From Micractinium sp. NFX-FRZ (taxonomy: Eukaryota; Chlorophyta; Trebouxiophyceae; Chlorellales; Chlorellaceae), in the NCBI GenBank assembly GCA_029339195.1, contig JAPTJF010000001.1, forward strand, positions 186,001 to 250,000: DNA of 64,000 nucleotides. The letters are read 5' to 3'. Below the pieces are notes generated by a model. That model did no database searches. It was not told the DNA's origin and saw only the letters and a program-made list of their open reading frames with translations. Of this stretch, positions 36,639 through 48,362 are shown in pieces (the stretch's first letter is position 1; every line of letters begins with the position of its first letter). The translations under genes and the position numbers were made by a program.

Positions 36639-36691
<53 letters not shown>

Positions 36692-37767
36692 CGGATGTGG
36701 CAGGAGCAACCAGCGGCACCAGCGCGCGCACCAGCGGCACCCAGCGCTGTTCAGGGTCGGCGCCGGCAGCGTTGAGGGTCGGCACAAAGCGCAGCAGGCG
36801 GGGCGGCAAGGAGGCGGGCAGGGGGCAGAGGTCGAACCCGGCTGTTGCGGCATGCCCTGGCTGGTGGTTGAGCAGGTGCCCTAGTGCTGCCTGCTGCAGC
36901 AGCTGGCGCTCAGGGCTGCAGGTTGGCTCCGGGGCCACAGTGCCGTCCTGCTGCTGCTGCTGCTGCTGCCCATCTTGCGCCGCCCCCGGAAGCCAGCTGG
37001 TGTTGACCGGCGCCGTGCTGCCGGCAGCCGCCGCCGCAAAGCGCTGCGCCGAGAGCCCGGTTGGGCGCCCGTCAATCAGGAAGGAGCGGCCCAGGCAGCG
37101 CAGGTTCAGGAGGTAGGGGTTGTGGGCGGTGAAGGGCGGCGGGGCGGGGGCAAAGGCCTCGTCGGCACCGGGAGCCGACAGCGCCATGGCAGCAAACAGC
37201 TGCTCCTGCGCCGGGGTGAAGTGGGCAAAGTGCGCGTTGCAATGGCGGCACGTAGAGTCGGGCACACCTGATCACAGCACCAGTCCGGAGCACTGCTGCC
37301 GGGCAGGCAGCAGTGGCCCGAACCCTGGGCAGCAGGGACAGGCAGCAGCCCACTGCGGGCGTTGAGCAGGCGACCGACCCCTGCCACAGCAGTACCATGC
37401 CCACCTGGCTGTGCACAAGCCCGGGGTACAGCGTCAGGATGGCGCCCGCCTGCACGCTGCCACGGGCCAGGAAGACGCCCCGCCCGGCACCAGGGATGGT
37501 AGATGCATCCACCGCCAGCAGGGGGGCCGCTGGCTGGTGCTCGCTCGTGGCAGCGGCGGCGGTGGGTGCACCGGCGGCCGCGTTGCCGGCGGCGCTGAAG
37601 CGCCCACAATCACCCCTGCTGGCCTCGTCTAGGTGCTGCAGGTGCTGGATTAGCATGCGCTGCAGCTGCGCCACGCGCTCCTGCTCCCCAGGCGGCACCG
37701 CCGGCGGGGCTGCAGTAGGGTTCAGAGCCCCCCAGGCGCGGGGCGCCACCCAGCGCCGCAGGAACAT
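36546..37767 (-). CDS. SET-domain protein (putative lysine methyltransferase)
   Basis: Predicted 340-residue protein from exons 37405-37767 and 36546-37205. SET landmarks are GRGVFLARGSVQAGAILTLYPG near residue 90, the pseudoknot-type GHLLNHQPG, and the C-terminal LFVDYGANP. These suggest transfer of a methyl group from S-adenosylmethionine to a lysine of a histone or other protein; the target is unknown. Inside the SET domain, before the last motif, lies a run of about 18 serines encoded by a CTG/CAG repeat (36641-36690), and a shorter glutamine run lies upstream. The acceptor at 37206 is chosen for phase; an acceptor further upstream gives a stop or a frameshift, so the exon 2 start is the least certain point. 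No post-SET Cys cluster is seen. Confidence 0.72.
36641..36690. repeat. CTG repeat encoding polyserine
   Basis: About 16 copies, translated on the minus strand as AGC serine codons in the SET-domain protein. Confidence 0.9.
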
Positions 37768-38481
37768 GAGCAAAGCCGTGTCCTGATAAACTTCGAATCA
37801 ACAGCGGTAACGGTGTGGGCTAGGAGGAAGCAGGGCAAGGAATATCCGCGCGCCGCTCATAGCGTGCGGCGCCAGGTTGGTGGCGCCACTGACGCATTTT
37901 CGCAGTGACATTGCGTGGCACGGCGCTTTATCTGCGTGGCTGAACACTCTCATGATACTCTCCATGAAGCCGGCCTAGGCCTTGCAGCGCCACCCTCGTC
38001 GCTCCTGCTGACCGGAATGTCGCTTGAGCTTGAGATCGATACAGAACAACATAGAACGGCACATGTGGAGACCCTGAGTGCGCCGGCGAGAACTGCAGCG
38101 AAAGCCCGCAGGGGCAGCACCGGCGCTCCGCCACCCCTTGCTAGTGGCCCCTCGCTGCTGTGTCGGGAGCGCTCCTTGCAGCCCCTGCAGCCAGCCTAAT
38201 GAGAGGCCTTTCTTCCAGCTGGTTCTGGTATCTCGCCCACCCCATGAAGCACATGGCTTTTAGGCACTGGCCGTGCAGCAGGGCAGCTTAACAGAGGCCC
38301 AGGGCGGTGGGGAGTCGGGAGTGCAGAACAACAAGGCTGGCAGAGGAGCCATGGGTGGGGGCAAGGCGGTGGAAGGAAGGGAGTGCAGCAGGGTCAGCAG
38401 TACGCATGGTCAAGACACTATAAACAACCCTGGTGAGACATGACAGCCTCCCAGGGCATGGCAGGCAGCATACGTGCAGCT
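37768..38481. other. Intergenic region between SET and oxygenase genes
   Basis: About 700 bases with the SET promoter and the 3' part of the oxygenase gene. No coding exon seen. Confidence 0.4.
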
Positions 38482-40697
38482 CTAGTCGCCCAGCTGCTCC
38501 CTGAATGCCAGCACAGCCTCGCCCTCTTGAATGTCCAGCTCCTCCAGGGTGGCGTCCACATGGACGCGCCGGTCCATGAAAACGAATCGCACCTGGCTGG
38601 CGTCCATGTCAATGGTGCGGTAAAATGAGTCTGCAGCCCTGCGGAAAGAAGTGCAGCGCCGCATTCGGAACCAAACCTTCCCGGTTGCATGCACGTCGTC
38701 GATGGCAAACGTTATGAGCTGCTGACGTGGTGTCATGGCTGCTGCTGCCGCCCCTCGGCTGCGCTTCGCAGCAGGCTCCACCTCATGTGCCAGGTCAATA
38801 ACCTCATCGGCTGCGCCTGCCTGCTCCTGCTGCATGGCTGCGCTGGCTCCCATCTGTGCCCCTACTGCGGCTGCTGCGGCGGCCGCCGCCGCTGCCGGCA
38901 GATCCCGGCCGCCCCCCGGCTGCTCCTGCTCCGCCCGCTGCGCCTGCTGGGAGGCATTCACGCTGCGGTGTGTGGCGGCAAAACCATCCAGCACCTGCCT
39001 CACACCAACTGGCTGTGGGTACCTGCACAAGCGGCAGCAGGTTCTCGGGAGTTGGGTAAGCTGGCACAGGTTGCGTGCAGAGCACAGGTCCAAGGCCGGG
39101 AGTCTTTCTTTGCTGAATCTCCGCCGCACGCAGCCTTGACGCCAACCAAGTGCTGCCCCACGCTCCCCACCTGTCTACACTCGCCAGGGCATGCCCCGCA
39201 GCCAGCAGGGCGGGGCGCAGGTGCAGGGTGGCCGCAGGGTTGGCGGACAGCTTGTACACAACAGACTGGCGCGGCTGGCCGGGCGACAATGCCACCTACA
39301 GAGCGGGCAGTGGGACAACTTGCTTGATTTAGTCGCTCGCATGCAGGGGGCATGCAGTCTGGGCCAACCGAATGTATGCAGGTGAGCTTAGCTTGCGCTA
39401 GCTTCCTACTGCCGGTCAACAACACATCACCCATGCTTCTCCCACCCCGCCCACACCTTGTGTGCTGCAGCCTTGATGAGGCCGCATGTGGCGTGCTCCA
39501 GCGTGTGCCCCGGCAGCACCACCAGCTGCTGCGCCGTGGTGGGGGGCACGGGGGCCCACTCACCCAGTGCATTCTGGACCTGTGAGCACGAAAGGCAGGT
39601 GATGGGAGGCACTTGGCGGGCGCGGTGGCGGGAGTAGCAGAAAGGCAAAGTGGCTTCCGTACATGGCAGCCAGGATAGTGGCGTGGCATGCAGGAATTTG
39701 AATAACATCAAGTAGGCGGGCACACAGGCAGGCAGCAGGTAGGCAGCAGGCATGGCCGCACCTGCAGGCCGTGCGTGCCGGGTGTCCAGAGGAGCGTCAG
39801 CAAGCCTGCATTGGCGGCATGGGCAGACCAGGGGCAGTGGTGACAACAGGCCAGCCAGGCAGCAAGGCAGGCTGTGGGTGAAGACAAGGGGAGGCAGGCA
39901 GGCAAGAGGCAAGGCATGCACAGACCTCTGCCGCTGGGCAGGCATGCCAGCTGTACAGCATCACCCAAGCGCCCACATCAGCCCCACCGCCCCAGTAAGA
40001 CCCACCCTTGTCCACGTGTGCCTCGCAGCCGCTGCTGGCAGCGCCATATGCAAAGCACTGCAGGCTGCTGGAGGCCCAGGCGTGGGAGGGCAGCGGCAGG
40101 TCGTCCAGCGCCGGCACCAGCGCGCTGCCGGGCAGGCGCAGGTACTTGCCGCGCAGCACGGCGCCCAGCAGCTGCCGCCCCGCCGCATCCAGACCCTCAC
40201 TGGCCTGCAGGGAGCAGGTGCAGAAAGCGGCTTATCAACAAACAGGAGTTCGGCTGTACATGCACATGGCAGAGCGCGCAGGGCGATAGTGGACGGCGAG
40301 CGGCAGAGGAACTTGCAGGCGCCAGGCGGCGGCACACCCGCAGCAGCGTCGGCAGCACCGGTGCGTCGCACAGCCAAGGGCCGGCGCGGAACTCGAGCAG
40401 CTGGCGATCGGCGGTCAGGGCGCGATAGCCGCATCCCTCCACGGGCTGCAGAGGGTGCGTGCCCTCCTTCTGCTGCGGCGGGGAGGCCCAGAAGGCTGCC
40501 AGCGCGCCGTCGTCCTCCACCCACTTGGGCCCGTCGATCACAGCATAGCCCCGGGTGATCAGCGACTCCAGCAGCGAGTCGCAGCAGGGCTGGTGGGAGC
40601 TGGGCGCCACTAGGCAGCCCGGGCCCGCCAGGTGCGCCCACTGCAGAGGCCCTGGCGCAGCCATAGTGATGCGAAGACCCGGTCGGAAAACGCCCAT
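38482..40697 (-). CDS. 2OG-Fe(II) oxygenase fused to a SUMO-like domain
   Basis: Predicted 463-residue protein (452 if the second ATG at 40664 is used) from exons 40338-40697, 40006-40204, 39762-39805, 39457-39579, 39171-39295 and 38482-39022, every junction in phase. Residues about 150-265 form a 2-oxoglutarate/Fe(II) dioxygenase core: H183 and D185 in HVDKG, H241 in AAAHKV, and R251 in RQSVVYKL, with the usual GLQV and LVVLPGHTLE strands between. A linker of about 90 residues (Ala/Gln-rich, with an AAKRSRG basic patch that may be a nuclear signal) leads to a C-terminal ubiquitin fold of the SUMO/Rad60 type: F-x-MRR, VRFVFMDRRV, TLEELDIQEGE, ending in FREQLGD. The end lacks the diglycine, so it is not a conjugated modifier. 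The last two parts are in one uninterrupted exon, so the fusion is not a splicing guess. Substrate unknown. Confidence 0.85.
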
Positions 40698-41186
40698 CAC
40701 GAAATTTGAGGTGTTTGAACTTCAAGCGGCGGCAGCGGCCCGGCTGGCGGCACCGGGACAGGTGCTGCCAGGCCTGCCTGGGGATGGTTTGGACCTTAGC
40801 CCTGCATTCACCCGGCCTTGTTCGTCCTGATGTGTGTTTGTGAACGTTACAATATCTAACTGAGATTGTTATTGGCGCTTGCAGGAAGCCTTGGGCCCCC
40901 TGCCCAAAACTTGCGGGTCTGATGTAGGGGGCCAGACATGCACGGCTGCGGCTCTATGCCCTCCAGCTAGGGACATCAGGCAGAGAGCTATTCCAGCAGG
41001 CAGCACAGAAGCTGGGCAGGAAGATTGGCGTATGTGCTGCTATGGTACTCGTGTTCGTGGACAGATGGTACAGACAGCCTGCACAGCTGCTGCTGCGGCT
41101 GCTGCTGCTGCTGGTGCTGCAGAACTTGGCCGTGAAAATACACACCTGCTAGCTGGCTGGTAGCACCTGCACCTGCCAGCACCGGC
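40698..41186. other. Intergenic region between oxygenase and P450 genes
   Basis: About 490 bases with an imperfect GCT repeat at 41085-41118. Probably the P450 3' untranslated part and the oxygenase promoter. Confidence 0.4.
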
Positions 41187-43156
41187 TCAGCTGCGGCGGT
41201 GCACGGTGACGTGCACCCCATCTGCTGGGCCCGTCGTCAGCACAGTGCGTGTCTTGAGCGGGATCTGGCCGGGAAGCAGGCGGAAGGTGTACTGCACAGC
41301 ACGGCGGGGGGAGCAGGTTGGCAGGACAGGGCTCAGTGGCCTGCCTGCCTCCCTCTGTCTGCCTGGAAAAGAAAAGATGCGGTAGCAGCTGCAGCTACAG
41401 GGACAGGTGCAGCACCAGGCACGCGGGCAGGTGGCGGGGCAAGTAAGCAGGCTGTCAGGCATGCAGCCGCTGCAACAGGAGAGCACATAAACAGGGCGTG
41501 GCCGCTCTTCTTTCTCTCGCCCATCGACCCCGCCCCGCCCCTCACCTGCCGGTACAGCTTGGCCAGCGAGAGGGTGGCCTCCATCAGGGCAAACCGCCAG
41601 CCGATGCATCTGGGAGATAGCGGGGGACAGGAGAAGGATGGTGGGCAGGTAAAGCCAGGGCGTGCAAATCGGTGCGAGGAACACAGCATGCAGAGCAGCT
41701 GGCGCAGCGCCTCTGCAGCATGGCAGCGCTGCCATCACCACCAGCTAGCTGGGATGGCGTGCTGGGCATGTGATGCCCCGGGGGCCGGCACAACCCCGGC
41801 CCACTGTATCCCAATAGACAGCCCCCTGTTCATACTTGCGAGTGCCGTCTCCAAAGGGCAGGAAGGCGCCGGGCATGACCTGCAGGCGCAGGCGCCGAGG
41901 ACGCGCACATTTTTTAGCACAATCCTTCTGCTTCAGCTGGCATCAAACAAGTCGCCTCAAGAGCCACAATTTTACGGGGCAGGATCTTGCACGGCCCACA
42001 AAGCGTGCAGAGCATGCGCCGCAGGAATAGGATGGCGCCAGCCCTGACACAGCTCCACAGCCCAGCCTGTGAGGCTATAGCATCACGTTGACATTATGCT
42101 GAGGCTACGGCATGTTGCACTGCCCGGGATGCCCAGGCCTGCTGCTCCTGTGCCACCTCGACATGCCTGCTCCCAGGCCACACCAACCACCGTGCCCCAC
42201 CCACCCCGACCCAGTGCGCGCACCTCTGCAGCCTCGGGTGTGCCGAGCAGGAAGCGGTCGGGCTTGAAGGCCAGGGGGTCGCGCCACCACCGCTCGCTGC
42301 GGTGCATCGAGTTGATGTTTACCTGGCGAGGCAGCAAGGGGACAGAGCAGGGGAGGAGCGTGGTGGGGCATGGGGGAGCAGGAGCAGAGCGGATCAAGAT
42401 GGAGAGGCAGTGCTGCATGGCTCGGTGCAAGCTGCAGCCCGCCGTGTTTCCACGACCACTCCACAGGCGGCCTGCCTCGGCAGCTGCACCAAGCCCCGCC
42501 CTTGCCCATGTCCGTGCCCCACCTGCAGCTGAGCGTTGGCCGGCATCAGCAGCCCTCCCAGCTCCATTCCCTCCTTGGCTTCCCTGATGGCGATGGGTGC
42601 AGGCGGCAGGATGCGCAGCGCCTCGTGCACCACCGCCCAGGTGAAGGGCAGGCGGGATTCCAGGGTGTCGGGCCCCATTCCCTCGGGCTGGGAGGAGGAG
42701 GGGTCAAAGGAGTCGACCTCAGCCAGCAGCCGCGCCTCGTGCTCTGCACGGGGTGACATGGGCGGGACGACAGGCTTGGCAGCTGGGGCACGCTGGCCAG
42801 TGCAGGTGTGTGTGTGGCTCCAGGTGCTGCCCCCAGTTGTATCTAGCAGCATGCAAGTGGGCAGCAGGACGCGATTGCAGGTCACTGCAGCAGGAGGCAC
42901 ACACACGCTCCATCCGTGGCCATAACCTGCTACCCCCCCACCCGCCACCTCTGCCTAACAAAGCCTCATGCCCTGCCCAGCCCCACCCGGGTGTGATGCC
43001 AGCAAGTAGATTGAGAAGCACAGCAGGTTGGCGGTGGTCTCATACCCTGCATGGGGGGGGGGCGATGGACGGTGGCAACAGCAGCGTCTGCAATGGCGGC
43101 TGCAAAGCTGGCGGGGCAGGGGAGCCAGCAGGATGTGCCTGAGATGCACTGGAGTG

Positions 43157-43200
<44 letters not shown>

Positions 43201-46200
43201 CAGAAAACACGCAAGCCAGGTAGGCTGACTGTCAGGCTGTGGGACGGGCTGGCTGTCAGGCGGGCGGGCGGGCGGCGGGCGGGCGGGCGGACAGATAAGC
43301 ACAGCCTCGCCTGCTAGGATGAAAGTCGAGCTCTGGTTGGCCGCCCACAGCTCTCCCAGCGTCTCTCCCGCCACCATCTTGCCAATGGTGGGTGCAATCA
43401 GCGCCAGGAAGCTGCCCGGGTCAACCACAGCGGGGCGCCCCACACGCCCGTGAGGGCTGCTGCTGGCACTGTCGCGTGCTGCAGCCGGTGCGGCCTTGCC
43501 AGCGGCGGCGGTGTGCTCCAGGTGCTGCTGCACCAGCTCCACTCCCACGCTCCTGACCTCGTAGCGGGATGCAAGCTCCTACGAATGCGCATGGTGTGTG
43601 TGTGTGTGAGAGATAGAGAGAGAGAAAAAGGTGGGTGGAACGAGGGAGGAAGTGTGCTTTTGGTGCGAGGGTGTGGGGTGTGGGGTGAGTGCACCAACGT
43701 GTGCGTGTGAGGTGTGAGGGTTGAGGGTGCGAGAGATGGTGCAAGTGCACTGCTGCACCGTGATGGGGCAGAGCAGGCAAATGGACAGTCAACGAGGGGC
43801 TCGACCACGGCGCTGCCCTGGCCGCCATGGCGCTCTGGGCGTGTGCAGCATGCCTGCTGCTTCTGTATGCCTCACGTGTACGCCCGCTCACCTGTTTGAA
43901 CACGGGAATGGGCAGCGCATTGGCCGCCCACTTGATGGGACGCTCCAGCTCAGGGAAGAGGAAGAAGAGGCCAAACAGGGGGTTTCCCAGGCCTGCTTGC
44001 CAAAGGGAGAAGAGGACTCTGCGCTATCTGATAGAAGAAGGGGAAATGCACACGCAGTGAAATACCTCTTTCTAGTTCCCTCTACACCCTGGCACCGGCC
44101 GCGGCCTCCATTCACCCATAAACCACCCAGCGTGCTTTGTGCAAAGTAAGCCCCGAATGCCCACTCTCAGCACGGTGCTGCCTCCGCCCACCAGTCCAAC
44201 CTGCCTCCCGGCACAGCCACATCGTCCCCCCGTTAGCAAGCCCCGCTCACCAAACAGCTCAAAGCCCACTCGCAGCGCCCAGATGAGGCGGTCTGCCGGC
44301 GTGTGCAGCCGCCCCTCCTTGGCTGAGCTGGCGCACCCCTGCGCCCCGCTGGCGGGTGCCCGCTGCCCTCCCTCCTCCTGCTTGGAGCGCTCAAGGGTGT
44401 CAAAGTTGACCCTGCATGGCGGGGGCAGCTGGCAGGCAAACTGTGGCATGAGGCGCGAGGCAAGGCTGACTGCAGATGCAGGGAAAACCGGGACGTGCGG
44501 CGGCAGCGGGGCACGTGGTTGGCAAGGCCAGGCCGGGGTCAGCAAGGAGAGCGCGGGTGACGGGGCAGGAGGTGTGGGCGGCAGTAGATGTTGTGGCTGT
44601 GGCAAGCATTGGAGAAGGCGGCACTGGGACAGGCAGAGAGTGTTCCCACACCCCTGCCCCAGAGGCCACACTCACCCAAAGGCCGTGGTGCCAACCTGCA
44701 GTGGCAGGGTGACCACAGGCACGGGGCAGGGGGTGGTGAGCCTCCCAGCAGCTCACGCCAGCCACCTCTGCTCTGCTATTGCAACCCTGCCCAGCCACGG
44801 CTGTTTCAACACAATTCCGTCCTGCTCCGCCTCTCACCACATGCTAGTGGCACCCATGCACCCCCTCACAATACCGCCTCCAACCCGCATCCCCCACCTC
44901 TCACGGAAAAAACTCACCACATCCATTGTCATCCGCCCCAGCTCTCGCCAGATCTCCACCTCCTGCCCCTTGTCCGCAGCCTCCCCCAGGTGCTCCGCCA
45001 GGCGGGCGGCAGAGGCGCTCATCAGGGGGGCCAGCTTGGCCAGGCTCTCCTGCACAGGAATTCGAGGACAGGAGAGGGAGCAGCTGTCCTGGTTATGGCG
45101 TTGGGCAACGGAAATGCAGCAGTGCAGAGGACGAGGGGGGCAGGGCACCGGCGCCGCCGCTGGTTTGGCCTGCCAGCAGCCAGCCGGGCTGACAGCCACA
45201 AATGCCATGACGCATGCCTCGCAGTCCTGCACCCCAACTCAGCCCGAATGCCCGCAACCCAGCCTTACTTTGCCGAAGAAGGGCGACCAGGCGTTGCGCG
45301 CCGCTCGCCACAGGTCGCCGTTGCTGAACACGATGCTGTAGTGCTCGAAATGCTCTTCCAGGCCGTGGTGCAGGGAGTAGACCTTGTGGCGTGTGGGGCG
45401 CGCCAGCACCTTGCTGCAAGGGACAAAAATAAAGCCGGGTCGGATCCTGTGAAACAACAGCACATAACTCTGAAAGGCAGCAGGGCAGGGCAAGGCACCG
45501 CCAAACCAAGTCTGGATCAGATGCCAGGTGCATGAAGCACAACCTACCCGGCAGGACAAGAAGCAAAGCAGCCTGCGCTGCAGGCGTGCGACCCGTGGGG
45601 TAGGGGCACGCCCGGGAAGACCAAAAGGCACCCAGGAGGCGCCACACGGGTGCCCCCACTACAACTCTCCCTCCCGTTTGAAGGCAGCCAGAGGGCATGG
45701 AGGAGAGGCCTCGCACGCACTTAGCATACTGCTCCCCAGGAGAAGGCACGCAACCCACCCAGGGGCCACCCTGGCTGTGCCACCCACCGTGCCAGCTCAG
45801 GATTGTCGGTCATCACTGTGGGGTTGCCGCCCATCCAGAAGCAGAAAGGGCCCGGCCCGTACTCCTGGGCCCAGCGCGCCTGCACAGGGAGACGAGCAGG
45901 CACGCAGGCACGCCGGCAAGAGGCACGTGTGTGCAGCAGGCTTGGGGGCCCTAACGAGGCTGAGGCGGGTCATTGCTGCTGGAGCACCATCAAGTGCACA
46001 GGAAGATGAACAGGCATGAGGGCAAGCGGCCCCGCAGTCAATCAGCTGGCAAGTCGGTTGCACAAGTGGGCGGCAACCCAAACCGTCGGTGTGACATCAC
46101 AACTTGATTTGCCCACTTACATGTGCCTTGTCGACTCCCTCCCTGATGATCTCAGGCAGGTGGCCCACCAGCCAGCGGAAGGGCGGGCCTGGGGAACGGG

Positions 46201-46782
46201 AGTGGGAATGCAAAGCAGGGCAGGGGTGGCGTGGGGTGGGGTGCAAGGGCAGCAAGCTACCGCCTGCAAGGCAGGCAGGCAGGGCTGCACAGCAACTGGC
46301 TGCACAGGCAGGTCGTCAGGAACTCTGGCAGCGCTGCCAGACTGCAAGTGCACCCGTGCCAACAGGGTGGGTGCGTGGCACCGTGCCAAGCAGAGTTGGT
46401 GAGGCAGCGGGGGCGGGCCAGTGCTGCCACCTGGGATGTGGCGGTAGCGCCAGCGCTTCACCGGGTGAAAGCCGTACACCACGAGTGCGGCCTGGAGAGC
46501 ATGAAAAGGAGCACAGGGGCCGGAATGGCGGGCAGGAGAGGACTGTAGAAGATGGCCATTGGCCATGAGTCGCCGCCCCAGTCACCACCCTGTGTGCAGC
46601 ACCTGCCCACCACACGTCCACCGCCGCCGCTCCGCCGCCGCCGCTGCCGCCGCCACTGCCTGTGTAGATGTGAGCCCAGCCTGTTCTCGGTGCTGGCTCC
46701 CCGGCTGCAAGACAACTCAACGAGGCAAGCAGACGCTCACCAGGGTGCAGAGGCCGGCGTAGAGGAGCGGCAGCAGTACCAT
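41187..46782 (-). CDS. Cytochrome P450 monooxygenase
   Basis: Predicted 560-residue haem-thiolate monooxygenase from 16 exons, all in phase (46741-46782, 46431-46491, 46121-46188, 45788-45879, 45269-45413, 44918-45049, 44676-44695, 44251-44411, 43892-43992, 43311-43578, 42987-43046, 42523-42743, 42224-42322, 41836-41879, 41546-41609, 41187-41291). Exon 1 starts a hydrophobic N-terminal anchor, so it probably sits in the ER or another membrane. Seen are AGYETT of helix I (about 363-368), E and R of the K helix in HEALR (about 424-427), the PERF-like KPDRF, and the haem loop PFGDGTRKCIG with Cys at about 506. The wording DVVGTTAFGVNFDTL and the helix L region recall clan 3 / CYP711 rather than the CYP97 carotene hydroxylases; this is an impression, and the substrate is unknown. 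Intron 10 has a GC donor. Confidence 0.94.
43160..43203. repeat. CAG trinucleotide repeat, about 15 copies
   Basis: In intron 10 of the P450 gene, the intron with the GC donor; not translated in the model. A GGGC run at about 43259-43290 is in the same intron. Confidence 0.9.
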
Positions 46783-48362
46783 GCCGGGCGCCGGGTCCCG
46801 AGCCCCTCGTCAGGAAACCGGCCTGGTTGGGTGAAAAGCTGATAAGCACCAGAGGGGCGCAGGCAGGGAGCCGCGCGGGAGTGTAAGCTTGAGCGGGCCT
46901 TGGCGTTCAGTCTACCACAGATGAACGTTCCTGGGGCTTGCAGCACCTCTTATCGCCTTCACAATGGCATAGCTCGCTGTAGGCTTGGGGACGCCTGCTG
47001 GATCATGCACTATCCAGCCAGAAAGACGAGGGCTCCTTTATGGTGCCAGTGTGTGTGGGGGGGGGGGTACCTCAATTACAATAAGTAAGTACCTCACATC
47101 CGCCCACATGACGTTGTTGAAAGCACTCGGGAGCCTTCTGGGCATGGGGGTCATGGGCGGGCGCCCCCGCCCCCGCCGCCGCCGCCGCTGCAGTGCCTGC
47201 TCTCCTCCTCTGCAGCTGCCCGGCGCTCTGTGCCTCCAACCGGCGCATGCAGCTGGGCACAGTGCCGGCCTCTTGGAGGACGAGGCTGAGGGGCCGTGCC
47301 TTCGGCCCTGCCCGTGCCCATGGGCACTGGGTGAAGGCAGGGAACAAGAGAGGGTGACTCCTTGCATAAATTTTTGGCTGCCAGCGCACGAGCGCTCCGC
47401 TGGCTGGGGCTGTCAGTCAGCCCCGGGGCCCCGCTGCCCGGCTTGCAGTGACTGGTTGGCAACCCAAAAATGCGTGGCTGCAGCGAACCTTAAGCTACCC
47501 CCCAGACTGACGCACATGGGTGTGACTGTTGGCGGCCCTGCCCGCGGCGTGCAGCACCTCGAGCATTGCTTCCGAGACGTGCTTCTGAGGCAGCAGTGCG
47601 CTGGCGCCAGAGCGTCACGGCGATGCAACTCAAATATGTGCACCCAGCAAGGTGTGCCTGCTGGCCTCCCGCCGCACAGCGCATGGCCCCACCATTTGCA
47701 CACCCCTTGGTCTATAACGTCCGGTGAAGTGTGCACGCCCACCAACCACATCTTTGGTGCCGTCGCCATTTCACCCTGCAGGCGAGCCTTTGGTTCAGAC
47801 AAACTTGTGTTGTGGTGTACACTTCTGTGCGTTCAGGCACCCACTGGTGAGGCCAGGATGCGGCCCCTGTAGTCTGCTCGAAGTGCTTGCGGTGCGGAGG
47901 ATGGGCAGCAGGCATGAAGGGCAGGGTGGATCGGTAAAGGATGCGGCCCCAGGCGTCCCTGGGAGCGCGCTGACAGTTCGAAGGATGGGCAGCTGGCGTG
48001 AGGGACAGGGTTGACTTGCAAAGGGTACAGCCCCTGTTGTCTGCTCGGAGGTTGGGCGGTGCTAAGGATGGGCAGCTGGCGCGAGAGGAAGGGTGGATTG
48101 GTAAAGGATGCGGCCCCTGTCGCCCGATGGGTGCAATGACAGTGCAAAGGATGGGGAACAGCACTAGGGACGGCCGAGCGGTCAGACCGCAGCTTCGATC
48201 CGCAGCAAGCGAGAAAGGAGGCGAGCAGGCACCAGGCGTGGTGCAACAGCGGCGATACGGTCTGCCATGCATCAAGCTGGCGTGCTGGCACGCATCACCA
48301 CATTCAATGCAAGTCGATGTAAGCTTATGTAAGTGGTACGTTGACATCACAGTTCTGGCAGT
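46783..48362. other. Long intergenic region upstream of the P450 gene
   Basis: About 1.6 kb between two minus-strand genes. The left part should contain the P450 promoter. A run of G at 47052-47064, a hairpin with seven-base arms near 47404-47426 and an 83-base tandem repeat are present. A plus-strand open frame of 295 codons (46985-47872) shows no recognisable domain and no splicing support. Confidence 0.45.
47856..48165. repeat. Tandem repeat of about 83 bases, 3.7 copies
   Basis: Units start at 47856, 47939, 48023 and 48106. Each opens with GGATGCGGCCCC or a variant and contains GGATGGGCAGC about 50 bases later. The copies have diverged. The array lies beyond the 3' end of the 336-residue membrane protein gene. 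Confidence 0.85.

Noticed and set aside
46985..47872. Plus-strand open frame of 295 codons
   Set aside because: GC-rich chance frame: it runs into the 83-base tandem repeat, has no domain, and shows irregular composition; long stop-free frames are common in this GC-rich DNA.
47856..48165. 83-base repeats as a CRISPR-like array
   Set aside because: Units adjoin with no unique spacers and the genome is eukaryotic.
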